Below are positions 1 through 6,213 of a stretch of DNA of 17,015 nt, in pieces (position 1 is the first letter of the stretch; each line of letters starts with the position of its first letter). Where the stretch lies: contig JARBUP010000028.1 of the NCBI GenBank assembly GCA_029239575.1, positions 1-17,015 of the forward strand, in the 5' to 3' direction. The notes under the pieces were generated by a model. The model did not search any database. It worked only from the letters and a program-made list of their open reading frames with translations, and was not told the DNA's origin. Source of the stretch: Bacillota bacterium (lineage in GTDB: Bacteria > Bacillota > Clostridia > Tissierellales > Sedimentibacteraceae). Made by a program: the position numbers and the translations under genes.

Positions 1-762
1 ATTATAAATGAATCTGCATTAAGAGCAGTAAGGTTAGGAAGATCAAAGGCTTCTCAGGAAGATTTAGAAGAATCAGTTGAAACTGTAATTGCTGGTTATC
101 AAAGAAAAGGTGCTGTAATATCACCTAAGGAAAAGAAAATTGTTGCTTATCATGAAATTGGTCATGCTCTTGTTGCTGCAAAACAAAGCGAATCAGCTCC
201 AGTTCATAAAATTACAATAATTCCTCGTACATCAGGTGCATTAGGATACACAATGCAAGTTGAAGAAGAAGAAAGAGTTTTGATGTCTAAGGAAGAAGCT
301 TTTAATAAAATTGTAACATATACTGGTGGACGTGCAGCTGAAGAACTAATTTTTAATACATTTACAACTGGAGCTTCAAATGATATTGAACAAGCAACAA
401 AACTTGCAAGAGCCATGGTTACAAGATTTGGAATGAGCAAAGAATTTGATATGATGGCTTTAGAAACTATTTCTAATCCTTATTTAAGCTCTGATTCATC
501 ACTTACATGTTCTTCAGAAACTGCAGGTAAAATTGATTATGAAGTATTAAATATAATAAAGGATGCTCATAAAAAAGCTTTAAATATATTGGAAGAAAAT
601 AAAGATAAATTACATGAATTAACAGAATATCTTTTAGAGAAAGAAACTATTACAGGTGAAGAGTTCATGGATATTATTAATAAAAAATTAATAGAAGAAA
701 ATATAGTTGAAGAGGAAATAGTAGTAACAGAAAATATAATAGAAAACAATAAGGAAAATTAA
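1..762 (+). CDS. ftsH: ATP-dependent zinc metalloprotease FtsH, C-terminal part (5' end outside window)
   Basis: Only the last 253 codons are present; the open frame runs in from base 1. The visible part is the end of the AAA+ lid and the whole M41 peptidase domain. The zinc-binding HExGH motif is H-E-I-G-H at bases 151-165, and the third zinc ligand is the Asp in the A-S-N-D-I-E-Q-A-T block (bases 382-384). FtsH is a hexameric inner-membrane protease that degrades misfolded membrane proteins and short-lived regulators. Most FtsH proteins have HEAGH, so Ile at the third position is a mild departure that leaves the ligands intact. The tail after about base 670 is acidic and poorly conserved, as usual. 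A MarR gene follows after 39 bases with no visible terminator between them, so the two are probably cotranscribed. The family assignment is firm. Confidence 0.96.
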   Translation: MINESALRAVRLGRSKASQEDLEESVETVIAGYQRKGAVISPKEKKIVAYHEIGHALVAAKQSESAPVHKITIIPRTSGALGYTMQVEEEERVLMSKEEAFNKIVTYTGGRAAEELIFNTFTTGASNDIEQATKLARAMVTRFGMSKEFDMMALETISNPYLSSDSSLTCSSETAGKIDYEVLNIIKDAHKKALNILEENKDKLHELTEYLLEKETITGEEFMDIINKKLIEENIVEEEIVVTENIIENNKEN

Positions 763-801
763 AAATAAACTCAGAAAAAACATAGTAAAGTAGGTGGTTT
801 A

Positions 802-1254
802 ATGAGAAATTTAATTTTAAAACAAGAACTATGGGATAATGCAAGGATTATTTCAACTAATATAGATGCTGTATTTAGGCCTATAGTTGAAAAAAATGGG
901 CTTACTTTAATGCAGAATAGAATTTTAAATTCCATTCTGCATAGTGAGCATGCAACAGTTGGCTGCATCGGTAAAACAATTGATATGAGCTGTGGAAATT
1001 TATCTAATATGTTAAAAAAATTAGAAAAAGATGGCTATATCATAAGAAAAAGAAGCCAAAAGGATGAAAGAGTTGTTGAAATAAAATTAACTGATATGGG
1101 AAAACTTACAATAGAAAATATTGAAAATGAAATATTAAAAAAATATAGCCATGTATTACAACATAAATCAGACGAAGATTTTATTACAATAATTTCAGGT
1201 TTAAAAAAACTAAATGAATTATTGACTGAATTAGAAACTAAAATAAGCGAATAA
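802..1254 (+). CDS. MarR-family transcriptional regulator
   Basis: This 150-residue protein has the size and layout of a MarR-type winged helix-turn-helix repressor. A helical N-terminal dimerisation region is followed by the HTH (about residues 50-80, with S-C-G-N-L-S-N-M-L-K-K-L-E as recognition helix). The wing carries the family's D-x-R signature (K-D-E-R-V-V-E-I-K-L-T, about residues 89-99), and a C-terminal helix completes the dimer interface. The ATG is preceded by GTAGGTGG at a proper distance. Such proteins usually bind palindromic operators as dimers and respond to small phenolic or oxidant ligands. No clear operator palindrome is visible in the 39-base gap after ftsH, so the target and ligand cannot be named. 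A hairpin terminator follows. Confidence 0.9.
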   Translation: MRNLILKQELWDNARIISTNIDAVFRPIVEKNGLTLMQNRILNSILHSEHATVGCIGKTIDMSCGNLSNMLKKLEKDGYIIRKRSQKDERVVEIKLTDMGKLTIENIENEILKKYSHVLQHKSDEDFITIISGLKKLNELLTELETKISE

Positions 1255-1274
1255 GAATAAAATATCAAAAATTA

Positions 1275-1320
1275 ATCAAAATATTAATGCTCAATAGCTT
1301 AAATATTTTGATTTTTTTAT
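1275..1320 (+). terminator. Rho-independent terminator after the MarR gene
   Basis: Arms ATCAAAATATT (1275-1285) and AATATTTTGAT (1302-1312) are perfect 11-bp complements. The loop holds an additional small GCT/AGC pairing, and a run of seven T lies at 1312-1318. It separates the ftsH-MarR unit from the ATP synthase operon. The stem is AT-rich, so it may be weak. Confidence 0.75.
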
Positions 1321-1385
1321 GCTTTTTGTAAACTATTTTAAGAAAAAAGATATGAAAATCACATTCTTTTGTTAAAAAGATTTAT

Positions 1386-1396
1386 GTTTCGACAAA
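1386..1396 (-). promoter_or_regulatory. Candidate Spo0A box upstream of the atp promoter
   Basis: Read on the minus strand this is TTTGTCGAAAC, which contains the TGTCGAA core of the Spo0A binding site (consensus TGNCGAA). It lies about 50 bp upstream of the expected transcription start for atpB, a plausible position for an activator or repressor. A 7-base core can occur by chance in AT-rich DNA, so this is a candidate only. Whether this organism has Spo0A is not known from the window. Confidence 0.35.
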
Positions 1397-1410
1397 CTTT
1401 TAGAAAATGC

Positions 1411-1437
1411 TGGACATTCCGAAAAAATAGGTATAAT
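1411..1437 (+). promoter_or_regulatory. Probable sigma-A promoter of the atp operon
   Basis: A perfect -10 hexamer TATAAT lies at 1432-1437. The best -35 match is TGGACA at 1411-1416, with a 15-bp spacer that is shorter than the optimum of 17. Transcription would begin near 1444 and give a leader of about 114 nt before atpB. The -10 is convincing; the -35 is uncertain. Confidence 0.5.
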
Positions 1438-1557
1438 ATATTGTCTCATAGCGGTTAATCTGCTTAATTGTTCATTTTACCATAATAATAACCAATTTAT
1501 ACGTGAGAATTTTGTGAAATGAAAAATATATATATTATATTTTAAGGAGGTGAAAAA
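1438..1557 (+). other. Untranslated leader of the atp operon
   Basis: The gap between the MarR gene and atpB is 303 bases. It contains the terminator, a Spo0A-like box, the promoter and this leader of about 115 bases. No open frame of atpI (the usual first gene in many atp operons) and no strong hairpin or riboswitch-like structure was found. The leader ends in a near-perfect ribosome binding site, AAGGAGGTGA at 1544-1553, four bases before the atpB ATG. Confidence 0.5.
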
Positions 1558-2253
1558 ATGGAAGAGTTTGCAAGTGAATTGATGCATCATCTTGAAAGTA
1601 AAGTTTCATTTACAATACCAGTGTTTGGGGGTATACCTGTTGCAACGTCTATTGTAATTACTTGGGGGATAATGCTATTTTTAGTGGTTATATCCAAATT
1701 GTTAGTAAAAAATTTAAAAATGGTTCCTACAGGAACGCAGGTCTATTTAGAGTCAGTTGTTGGATTTTTTAGTGATTTTTTTGAAGAAATTTTAGGAAAA
1801 GAAGGAAAACGGTATTTGCCATATCTTGGAACGGTGGCTATATATATTGGATGTGCAAATTTAATTGGTATAATTGGGCTTACCCCACCAACTAAAGATT
1901 TAAATGTAACAGCTGGATTAGCAATCATGAGTATAATCTTGATTGAATATTCAGGAATTAAATCAAAAGGAACAAGGGGTTGGATAAAAAGTTTTGCTGA
2001 GCCCATGCCTATATTAGCCCCAATTAATGTTTTAGAGATATTTATTAGACCATTGTCTTTATGTATGCGATTATTTGGAAATATATTAGGTGGATTTGTA
2101 GTAATGGAATTAATAAAAATGGTTGTACCAGTTTTTGTACCTATTCCATTTAGTTTATATTTTGATATATTCGACGGTTTAATACAAGCATATGTGTTTG
2201 TTTTTTTAACATCACTGTTTATGAAAGAAAAAATGGAATTTGAGCATCATTAA
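1558..2253 (+). CDS. atpB: F1Fo ATP synthase subunit a
   Basis: This 231-residue polytopic membrane protein is the stator channel of Fo, passing ions to and from the c-ring. The essential arginine is in the S-L-C-M-R-L-F-G-N block (R171), preceded by the typical N-V-L-E-I-F-I-R-P stretch. The conserved final helix with G-L-I-Q-A-Y-V-F-V-F-L is at about residues 207-217. The N-terminus (M-x-H-H-L-E) and overall length fit bacterial subunit a. The start is supported by the strong AAGGAGGTGA site. It is the first gene of the operon, and the atpE copies follow after 40 bases. Identity is secure. Confidence 0.97.
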   Translation: MEEFASELMHHLESKVSFTIPVFGGIPVATSIVITWGIMLFLVVISKLLVKNLKMVPTGTQVYLESVVGFFSDFFEEILGKEGKRYLPYLGTVAIYIGCANLIGIIGLTPPTKDLNVTAGLAIMSIILIEYSGIKSKGTRGWIKSFAEPMPILAPINVLEIFIRPLSLCMRLFGNILGGFVVMELIKMVVPVFVPIPFSLYFDIFDGLIQAYVFVFLTSLFMKEKMEFEHH

Positions 2254-2293
2254 AAATTAAAAATGAAATTAAAGTTGATAGGAGAATAATATT

Positions 2294-2518
2294 ATGAATA
2301 CATTAGTCGCAGTAGGAGCAGGGTTAGCAGTATTAACAGGAGCAGGAGCAGGTATTGGTATAGGAATAGCAACATCTAAAGCAACAGAAGCAATTGCTAA
2401 ACAACCAGAAGCAAAGGGAGATATAAATAAAGCATTATTATTGGGTTGTGCACTTGCAGAAGCAACAGCAATTTATGGTTTCGTAATTGCCGTTTTAATA
2501 ATTTTATTCTTAAAATAA
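2294..2518 (+). CDS. atpE: F1Fo ATP synthase subunit c, first copy
   Basis: This is a 74-residue two-helix hairpin, the proteolipid of the rotor ring. Helix 1 carries the glycine-rich packing motif (G-A-G-A-G-I-G-I-G-I, residues 16-25). The polar loop is K-Q-P-E-A-K-G-D (36-43), which contacts gamma and epsilon. Helix 2 carries the ion-binding carboxylate E56 within A-E-A-T-A-I-Y. Compared with Na+-binding rings (Ilyobacter tartaricus Q32, S66), the corresponding residues are I23 and A57, while T58 and Y61 are kept. The classical Na+ site is therefore incomplete. Its ribosome binding site is AGGAGA. A second copy follows 33 bases downstream. Identity is secure. Confidence 0.97.
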   Translation: MNTLVAVGAGLAVLTGAGAGIGIGIATSKATEAIAKQPEAKGDINKALLLGCALAEATAIYGFVIAVLIILFLK

Positions 2519-2551
2519 CAAAGATAATTAAAGTTAAAAAGGAGATGCATT

Positions 2552-2776
2552 ATGAACACATTGATAGCAGTCGGAGCAGGATTGGCAGTTTTAACAGGGG
2601 CAGGAGCAGGAATTGGTATAGGTATTGCAACTTCAAAAGCAGTAGAAGCAATTGCAAGACAACCAGAAGCAAAAGGTGATATCAACAAAGCATTATTATT
2701 AGGTTGCGCTTTAGCCGAAGCAACAGCTATTTATGGTTTTGTTATTGCTGTTTTAATAATACTTTTCTTAAAATAA
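2552..2776 (+). CDS. atpE: F1Fo ATP synthase subunit c, second copy
   Basis: This 74-residue protein is identical to the first copy except for V5I, T31V and K36R. The ion-binding E56, the helix-1 glycines and the Q-P-E loop are unchanged. It therefore appears fully functional and could build either a mixed ring or extra c protein to meet the high c:a stoichiometry. The ribosome binding site AAGGAGATG lies just upstream. About 28 codons differ only synonymously from copy one, so both have been held under purifying selection since duplication. atpF starts 18 bases after the stop. Confidence 0.97.
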   Translation: MNTLIAVGAGLAVLTGAGAGIGIGIATSKAVEAIARQPEAKGDINKALLLGCALAEATAIYGFVIAVLIILFLK

Positions 2777-2794
2777 TTTTCGGAGGCAAATCTA

Positions 2795-3280
2795 ATGTTA
2801 AAATTAGATATAAATATAATATTTAACATTGTTAATGTTCTTGTATTGTATTTATTAATGAAAAGGTTCTTATTTGGTCCTATAACAGAAATTATGGAAA
2901 AAAGAACTAATTCAATAAAGGCTACTTTTGAAGAAGCTGAAAATAAAAACAATGAAGCAATGAATTTAAAACGTGAATATGAAGAAGCTTTAGAATCAGC
3001 TGAATTAAAAGCTGAAATAATCATAAGTGAAGCAAAACAAAGGGCTCAACAAGAACATGAAAAACAAATAAAAGCAACAAAAGAAGAAATATCGCAAATG
3101 ATGGAAACAGCAAAAAAATCCATTGAACTTGAACGAATAAAATCAATGCATGATGCTCAATCTGAAATTGCTGGTATTGCAATGATAGTTGCAACAAAAT
3201 TAATTCAAAAAAATTTAGATGAAAATTCAAATAAAAAATTAATGAATGATTTTCTTTCAGAAGTAGGTGCTCTTAAATGA
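2795..3280 (+). CDS. atpF: F1Fo ATP synthase subunit b
   Basis: This 161-residue peripheral-stalk subunit has one N-terminal membrane helix (about residues 5-26). The F-L-F-G-P-I-T-E-I-M-E-K-R block typical of subunit b follows. A long charged coiled-coil (about 30-150, rich in E, K, A and Q) dimerises and binds delta at its C-terminus. The length matches the family. CGGAGG precedes the ATG. The stop overlaps the atpH start by four bases (ATGA), which suggests translational coupling of the two stalk subunits. Confidence 0.96.
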   Translation: MLKLDINIIFNIVNVLVLYLLMKRFLFGPITEIMEKRTNSIKATFEEAENKNNEAMNLKREYEEALESAELKAEIIISEAKQRAQQEHEKQIKATKEEISQMMETAKKSIELERIKSMHDAQSEIAGIAMIVATKLIQKNLDENSNKKLMNDFLSEVGALK

Positions 3281-3780
3281 CAGAGTTAACAATGAATTAT
3301 TCAATTGTTTTATTTGAATTAAAAATAAGCCATGAAATTATTCATGAAACAAAAAATATATTTTTGGAAAGCAGAGAATTATTAAATGCTCTTTCAAATC
3401 CATCAATACAACAAAATGAAAAGCATTCTGTAATTGATTCTATTTTTGATAAAGAAATAAGAAACTTTTTAAAGGTATTGTCTGATAACAATAAAATAGA
3501 TTTAATAGTCAATATAATTGATGCATATGATGAGGTTTTACTTCAAAGCAAAAATATTTTAAAAGTTACATTTACTTATGTAACAATACCTGATGAAAAT
3601 CAAATAAATCAAATAAAAGAATTTGTACGTGACAAATATAATAAAGCAGATGTTTTATTAGAACTTAAAGAAGATTCTTCATTGCTTGGAGGTTTTATTT
3701 TAACCGTTGGTGATATTGTGTATGACAAAAGCATAGCAGGAACTCTTTCAAGTTTACGTAAAACTCTTGCTTGGAGGTGA
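3277..3780 (+). CDS. atpH: F1Fo ATP synthase subunit delta
   Basis: This 167-residue subunit is the soluble cap that joins the alpha3beta3 head to the b stalk (OSCP homologue). It has an all-helical N-terminal domain (about residues 1-105). The conserved C-terminal region ends L-K-E-D-S-S-L-L-G-G-F-I-L-T-V-G-D, then D-K-S-I-A-G-T-L-S-S-L-R, the clearest family signature. It overlaps atpF by ATGA, with GTAGGTG upstream as a modest ribosome binding site. Its own stop TGA is part of the ribosome binding site of atpA. It is slightly short for the family (about 175-180) but complete. Confidence 0.95.
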   Translation: MTELTMNYSIVLFELKISHEIIHETKNIFLESRELLNALSNPSIQQNEKHSVIDSIFDKEIRNFLKVLSDNNKIDLIVNIIDAYDEVLLQSKNILKVTFTYVTIPDENQINQIKEFVRDKYNKADVLLELKEDSSLLGGFILTVGDIVYDKSIAGTLSSLRKTLAWR

Positions 3781-3787
3781 AATTTTG
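3773..3787 (+). promoter_or_regulatory. Ribosome binding site and TTG start of atpA
   Basis: GGAGGTGA (3773-3780) lies seven bases (counted from GGAGG) before a TTG at 3785. This fixes the atpA start there rather than at the in-frame TTG at 3767, which sits upstream of the site. The TGA of this element is also the stop codon of atpH, so termination of delta and initiation of alpha share bases. Confidence 0.8.
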
Positions 3788-5287
3788 AGCAGTATTAAAC
3801 AAAGTGATATAATTTCTGTTCTTAAAAGTGAAATAGAAAATTATGATATAAAAACAAATGTAAGTGAAACTGGAACAATTATTCAAATAGGTGATGGTAT
3901 TGCAACAATTTATGGTTTAGAAAATGCAATGTACGGAGAATTGGTTGAATTTGAAACTGGCGTGCATGGAATTGTTCAAAATTTAGAAATGAAAACTGTA
4001 GGTGTTGTTTTGCTTGGGTCTGATTATGGATTAGTAGAGGGTTCTAAAGTAACAAGGACAAAAAAAAGGGCAGGTGTACCTGTTTCAAGTTCATTACTTG
4101 GAAGAGTAGTTGATGCTTTAGGAAAACCAATTGATGGTAAAGGTAATATCGAAGCAGAGGATTATTATCCAATTGAAAATGAAGCTCCAGGAGTTGTTGC
4201 AAGAAAATCAGTTACAGTCCCAATGCAAACAGGAATTATTGCAATAGATTCTATGTTTCCAATAGGAAGAGGTCAAAGAGAACTTATTATTGGTGACCGT
4301 CAAACAGGAAAAACATCTATAGCAGTGGATACAATTATTAACCAAAAAAAAGAAAATGTAGTTTGTATTTATGTAGCAATTGGTCAAAAGGCATCAACTG
4401 TGGCAAAAATAGTATCAACTTTAACAAAACATAATGCTTTGGATTATACAATTGTAGTTGCAGCATCTGCTTCAGATTTAGCTCCGTTGCAATATATAGC
4501 TCCATATTCTGGTACTGCAATGGCTGAATATTTTATGAAACAAGGAAAAGATGTATTAATTGTATATGATGATTTGTCTAAACATGCTGTTGCATATAGG
4601 GCAATGTCATTATTATTAAAAAGACCACCAGGACGTGAAGCGTATCCTGGAGATGTTTTCTATCTTCATTCAAGGTTGTTGGAACGTTCTGCAAGACTAA
4701 GTGAAGAATATGGTGGAGGTTCTATAACAGCACTTCCTATAATTGAAACATTAGCTGGTGATGTATCCGCTTATATACCTACAAATGTTATTTCTATAAC
4801 AGATGGACAAATATTTTTAGAAAGTGAATTATTTTTTGCAGGTATAAGGCCTGCTGTTAATGTTGGGCTTTCCGTATCCCGTGTTGGTGGTGCTGCTCAA
4901 ACAAAAGCAATGAAAAAGGCCTCAGGAAGCCTTCGTATAGATTTAGCTCAGTTTAGAGAAATGGAAATTTTTACACAGTTTAGTGCAGAGTTAGATAAAT
5001 CTACAAAAGATTTATTAGATCATGGAAATAGACTTGTTGAATTATTAAAACAGCCTCTTTCAAAACCTCTTCCATTACATGAGCAAATTATACTTTTAGT
5101 GTCTGCTAACAACAAATTATTGCTTGATATACCGGTAAAGGAAATTAAAAAGTTTAGGAATGATTTAATAGATTATTTTGAAAATAAGTATATTAATATA
5201 ATAGAAGAAATAAATACAGAAAAGGTTTTGACTGATGAACTTATAAGTCAAATCGTAGAAGCAACAAAAGAATTCAAAAGTAGGTGA
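3785..5287 (+). CDS. atpA: F1Fo ATP synthase subunit alpha
   Basis: This 500-residue subunit (TTG start) is the non-catalytic nucleotide-binding subunit of F1. It has an N-terminal beta-barrel (about residues 25-95). The P-loop G-D-R-Q-T-G-K-T is at 170-177, and the Walker B strand is V-L-I-V-Y-D-D-L-S-K-H. The alpha signature P-P-G-R-E-A-Y-P-G-D-V-F-Y-L-H-S-R-L-L-E-R and the G-G-S-I-T-A-L-P block are both present. Its N-terminus from the chosen start (M-S-S-I-K) aligns with typical alpha chains, whereas the six-codon longer form would not. The stop TGA lies inside the AGGTGA site of atpG. Length and motifs are normal. Confidence 0.97.
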   Translation: MSSIKQSDIISVLKSEIENYDIKTNVSETGTIIQIGDGIATIYGLENAMYGELVEFETGVHGIVQNLEMKTVGVVLLGSDYGLVEGSKVTRTKKRAGVPVSSSLLGRVVDALGKPIDGKGNIEAEDYYPIENEAPGVVARKSVTVPMQTGIIAIDSMFPIGRGQRELIIGDRQTGKTSIAVDTIINQKKENVVCIYVAIGQKASTVAKIVSTLTKHNALDYTIVVAASASDLAPLQYIAPYSGTAMAEYFMKQGKDVLIVYDDLSKHAVAYRAMSLLLKRPPGREAYPGDVFYLHSRLLERSARLSEEYGGGSITALPIIETLAGDVSAYIPTNVISITDGQIFLESELFFAGIRPAVNVGLSVSRVGGAAQTKAMKKASGSLRIDLAQFREMEIFTQFSAELDKSTKDLLDHGNRLVELLKQPLSKPLPLHEQIILLVSANNKLLLDIPVKEIKKFRNDLIDYFENKYINIIEEINTEKVLTDELISQIVEATKEFKSR

Positions 5288-5291
5288 TACC

Positions 5292-6164
5292 ATGGCTAAT
5301 ATGAAAGAAATTCATTCAAGGATGAAAAGCATACAAGATATAATGAAAATTACAAATGCCATGTATTTAATATCATCATCTAAAATGAAAAAAGCAAGAA
5401 AAAATCTCCTTGCTACAAGACCATATTTTGATAAATTAAAATCTACAATATATGATATTTTACTTCGTGCTCCTCATATTCATCAAATTTATTTTAATAA
5501 ACGTGAAGAAATAAAATATGAAGACAGAAAAAGAGGATATATTGTTATAACTGCTGACAAGGGATTAGCTGGAGCCTATAACCATAATGTAATAAAGCTG
5601 GCCGAAGAGGAAATGGCTAAGGGAGTTAAAAATAAGCTTTTCTTAATCGGACAGGTTGGAAGACAATATTTTTTGAGAAAAAATTATGTTATAGATAATG
5701 AATTTTTATATACTGCACAAAATCCAACAATGCACAGTGCAAGAGAAATAACTGAAACTATTATAGACTTATATGCAAAGCGTGAGTTAGATGATGTATA
5801 TGTTATATATACTAAAATGATAACTTCTATGAAAGTTGAAGCTGAAATCCTTCAAATTTTACCTCTCGAAAGAAAAAAATTTGAAAGAAGAAAAGCTGGA
5901 TACAGTCATGCATCGTTTTATCCTTCACCAAGTGAAGTTATGGAACATTTAGTTCCTAATTTCATGAAAGGTGTAATATATAGCGTTTTAGTTGAAGCTT
6001 ATTCAAGTGAGCAACAATCAAGAATGGTAGCTATGGAAGCAGCTACAACTAGTGCAAAAGATATGCTTAAAAGCTTGACCTTAATGTACAACAGGGCAAG
6101 ACAGTCAGCAATTACACAAGAGATTACTGAGATAGTAAGCGGTGCAAATAGTTTAAAAAGTTAA
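5292..6164 (+). CDS. atpG: F1Fo ATP synthase subunit gamma
   Basis: This 290-residue central rotor shaft has an N-terminal helix, M-K-E-I-H-S-R-M-K-S-I-Q-D-I-M-K-I-T-N-A-M, that pairs with a C-terminal helix carrying the family signature (M-E-A-A-T-T-S-A-K-D-M to N-R-A-R-Q-S-A-I-T-Q-E-I-T-E-I). A Rossmann-like middle domain includes T-A-D-K-G-L-A-G-A-Y-N. The start is fixed by AGGTGATACC, which overlaps the atpA stop. The 46-base gap to atpD is unusually structured (see the separate entry). All elements of a functional gamma are present. Confidence 0.97.
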   Translation: MANMKEIHSRMKSIQDIMKITNAMYLISSSKMKKARKNLLATRPYFDKLKSTIYDILLRAPHIHQIYFNKREEIKYEDRKRGYIVITADKGLAGAYNHNVIKLAEEEMAKGVKNKLFLIGQVGRQYFLRKNYVIDNEFLYTAQNPTMHSAREITETIIDLYAKRELDDVYVIYTKMITSMKVEAEILQILPLERKKFERRKAGYSHASFYPSPSEVMEHLVPNFMKGVIYSVLVEAYSSEQQSRMVAMEAATTSAKDMLKSLTLMYNRARQSAITQEITEIVSGANSLKS

Positions 6165-6166
6165 GG

Positions 6167-6213
6167 AAAGGAGATTTCTTCACTATTTTATGTGAGAGAA
6201 ATAAATATACATG
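6167..6213 (+). promoter_or_regulatory. Hairpin between Shine-Dalgarno and start codon of atpD
   Basis: The only good ribosome binding site, AAAGGAG (6167-6173), is 37 bases upstream of the atpD ATG, too far for normal use. The bases between form a hairpin. ATTTCTTCAC (6174-6183) pairs with GTGA (6192-6195) and AGAAAT (6197-6202), giving ten pairs with one bulged G (6196) and an 8-base loop. The stem begins directly after GGAG and ends eight bases before ATG, so folding would place the site at ordinary distance. The hairpin loop also contains ATG-TGA (6190-6195), which in the unfolded state is a minimal ORF. The structure is seen; the function is inferred. Confidence 0.6.

Larger units (their letters stand above)
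2267..2776 (+). repeat. Tandem duplication containing the two c-subunit genes
   Basis: The block starting at 2267 and the block starting at 2526 both begin with AATTAAAGTT, continue through an AGGAGA ribosome binding site and ATTATGAA, and then carry a 74-codon atpE. The unit length is about 259 bases. By hand count the coding parts differ at about 35 of 225 bases. The duplication therefore included the translation signal and is not recent. Confidence 0.85.

Noticed and set aside
2446..2679. A 77-codon frame spanning the end of the first atpE and the start of the second
   Set aside because: It is an out-of-frame shadow of the duplicated c genes, with no family resemblance.
3767..3784. Six-codon longer atpA from the TTG at 3767
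   Set aside because: The ribosome binding site GGAGGTGA lies within it, and the shorter form from TTG 3785 gives the usual alpha N-terminus.
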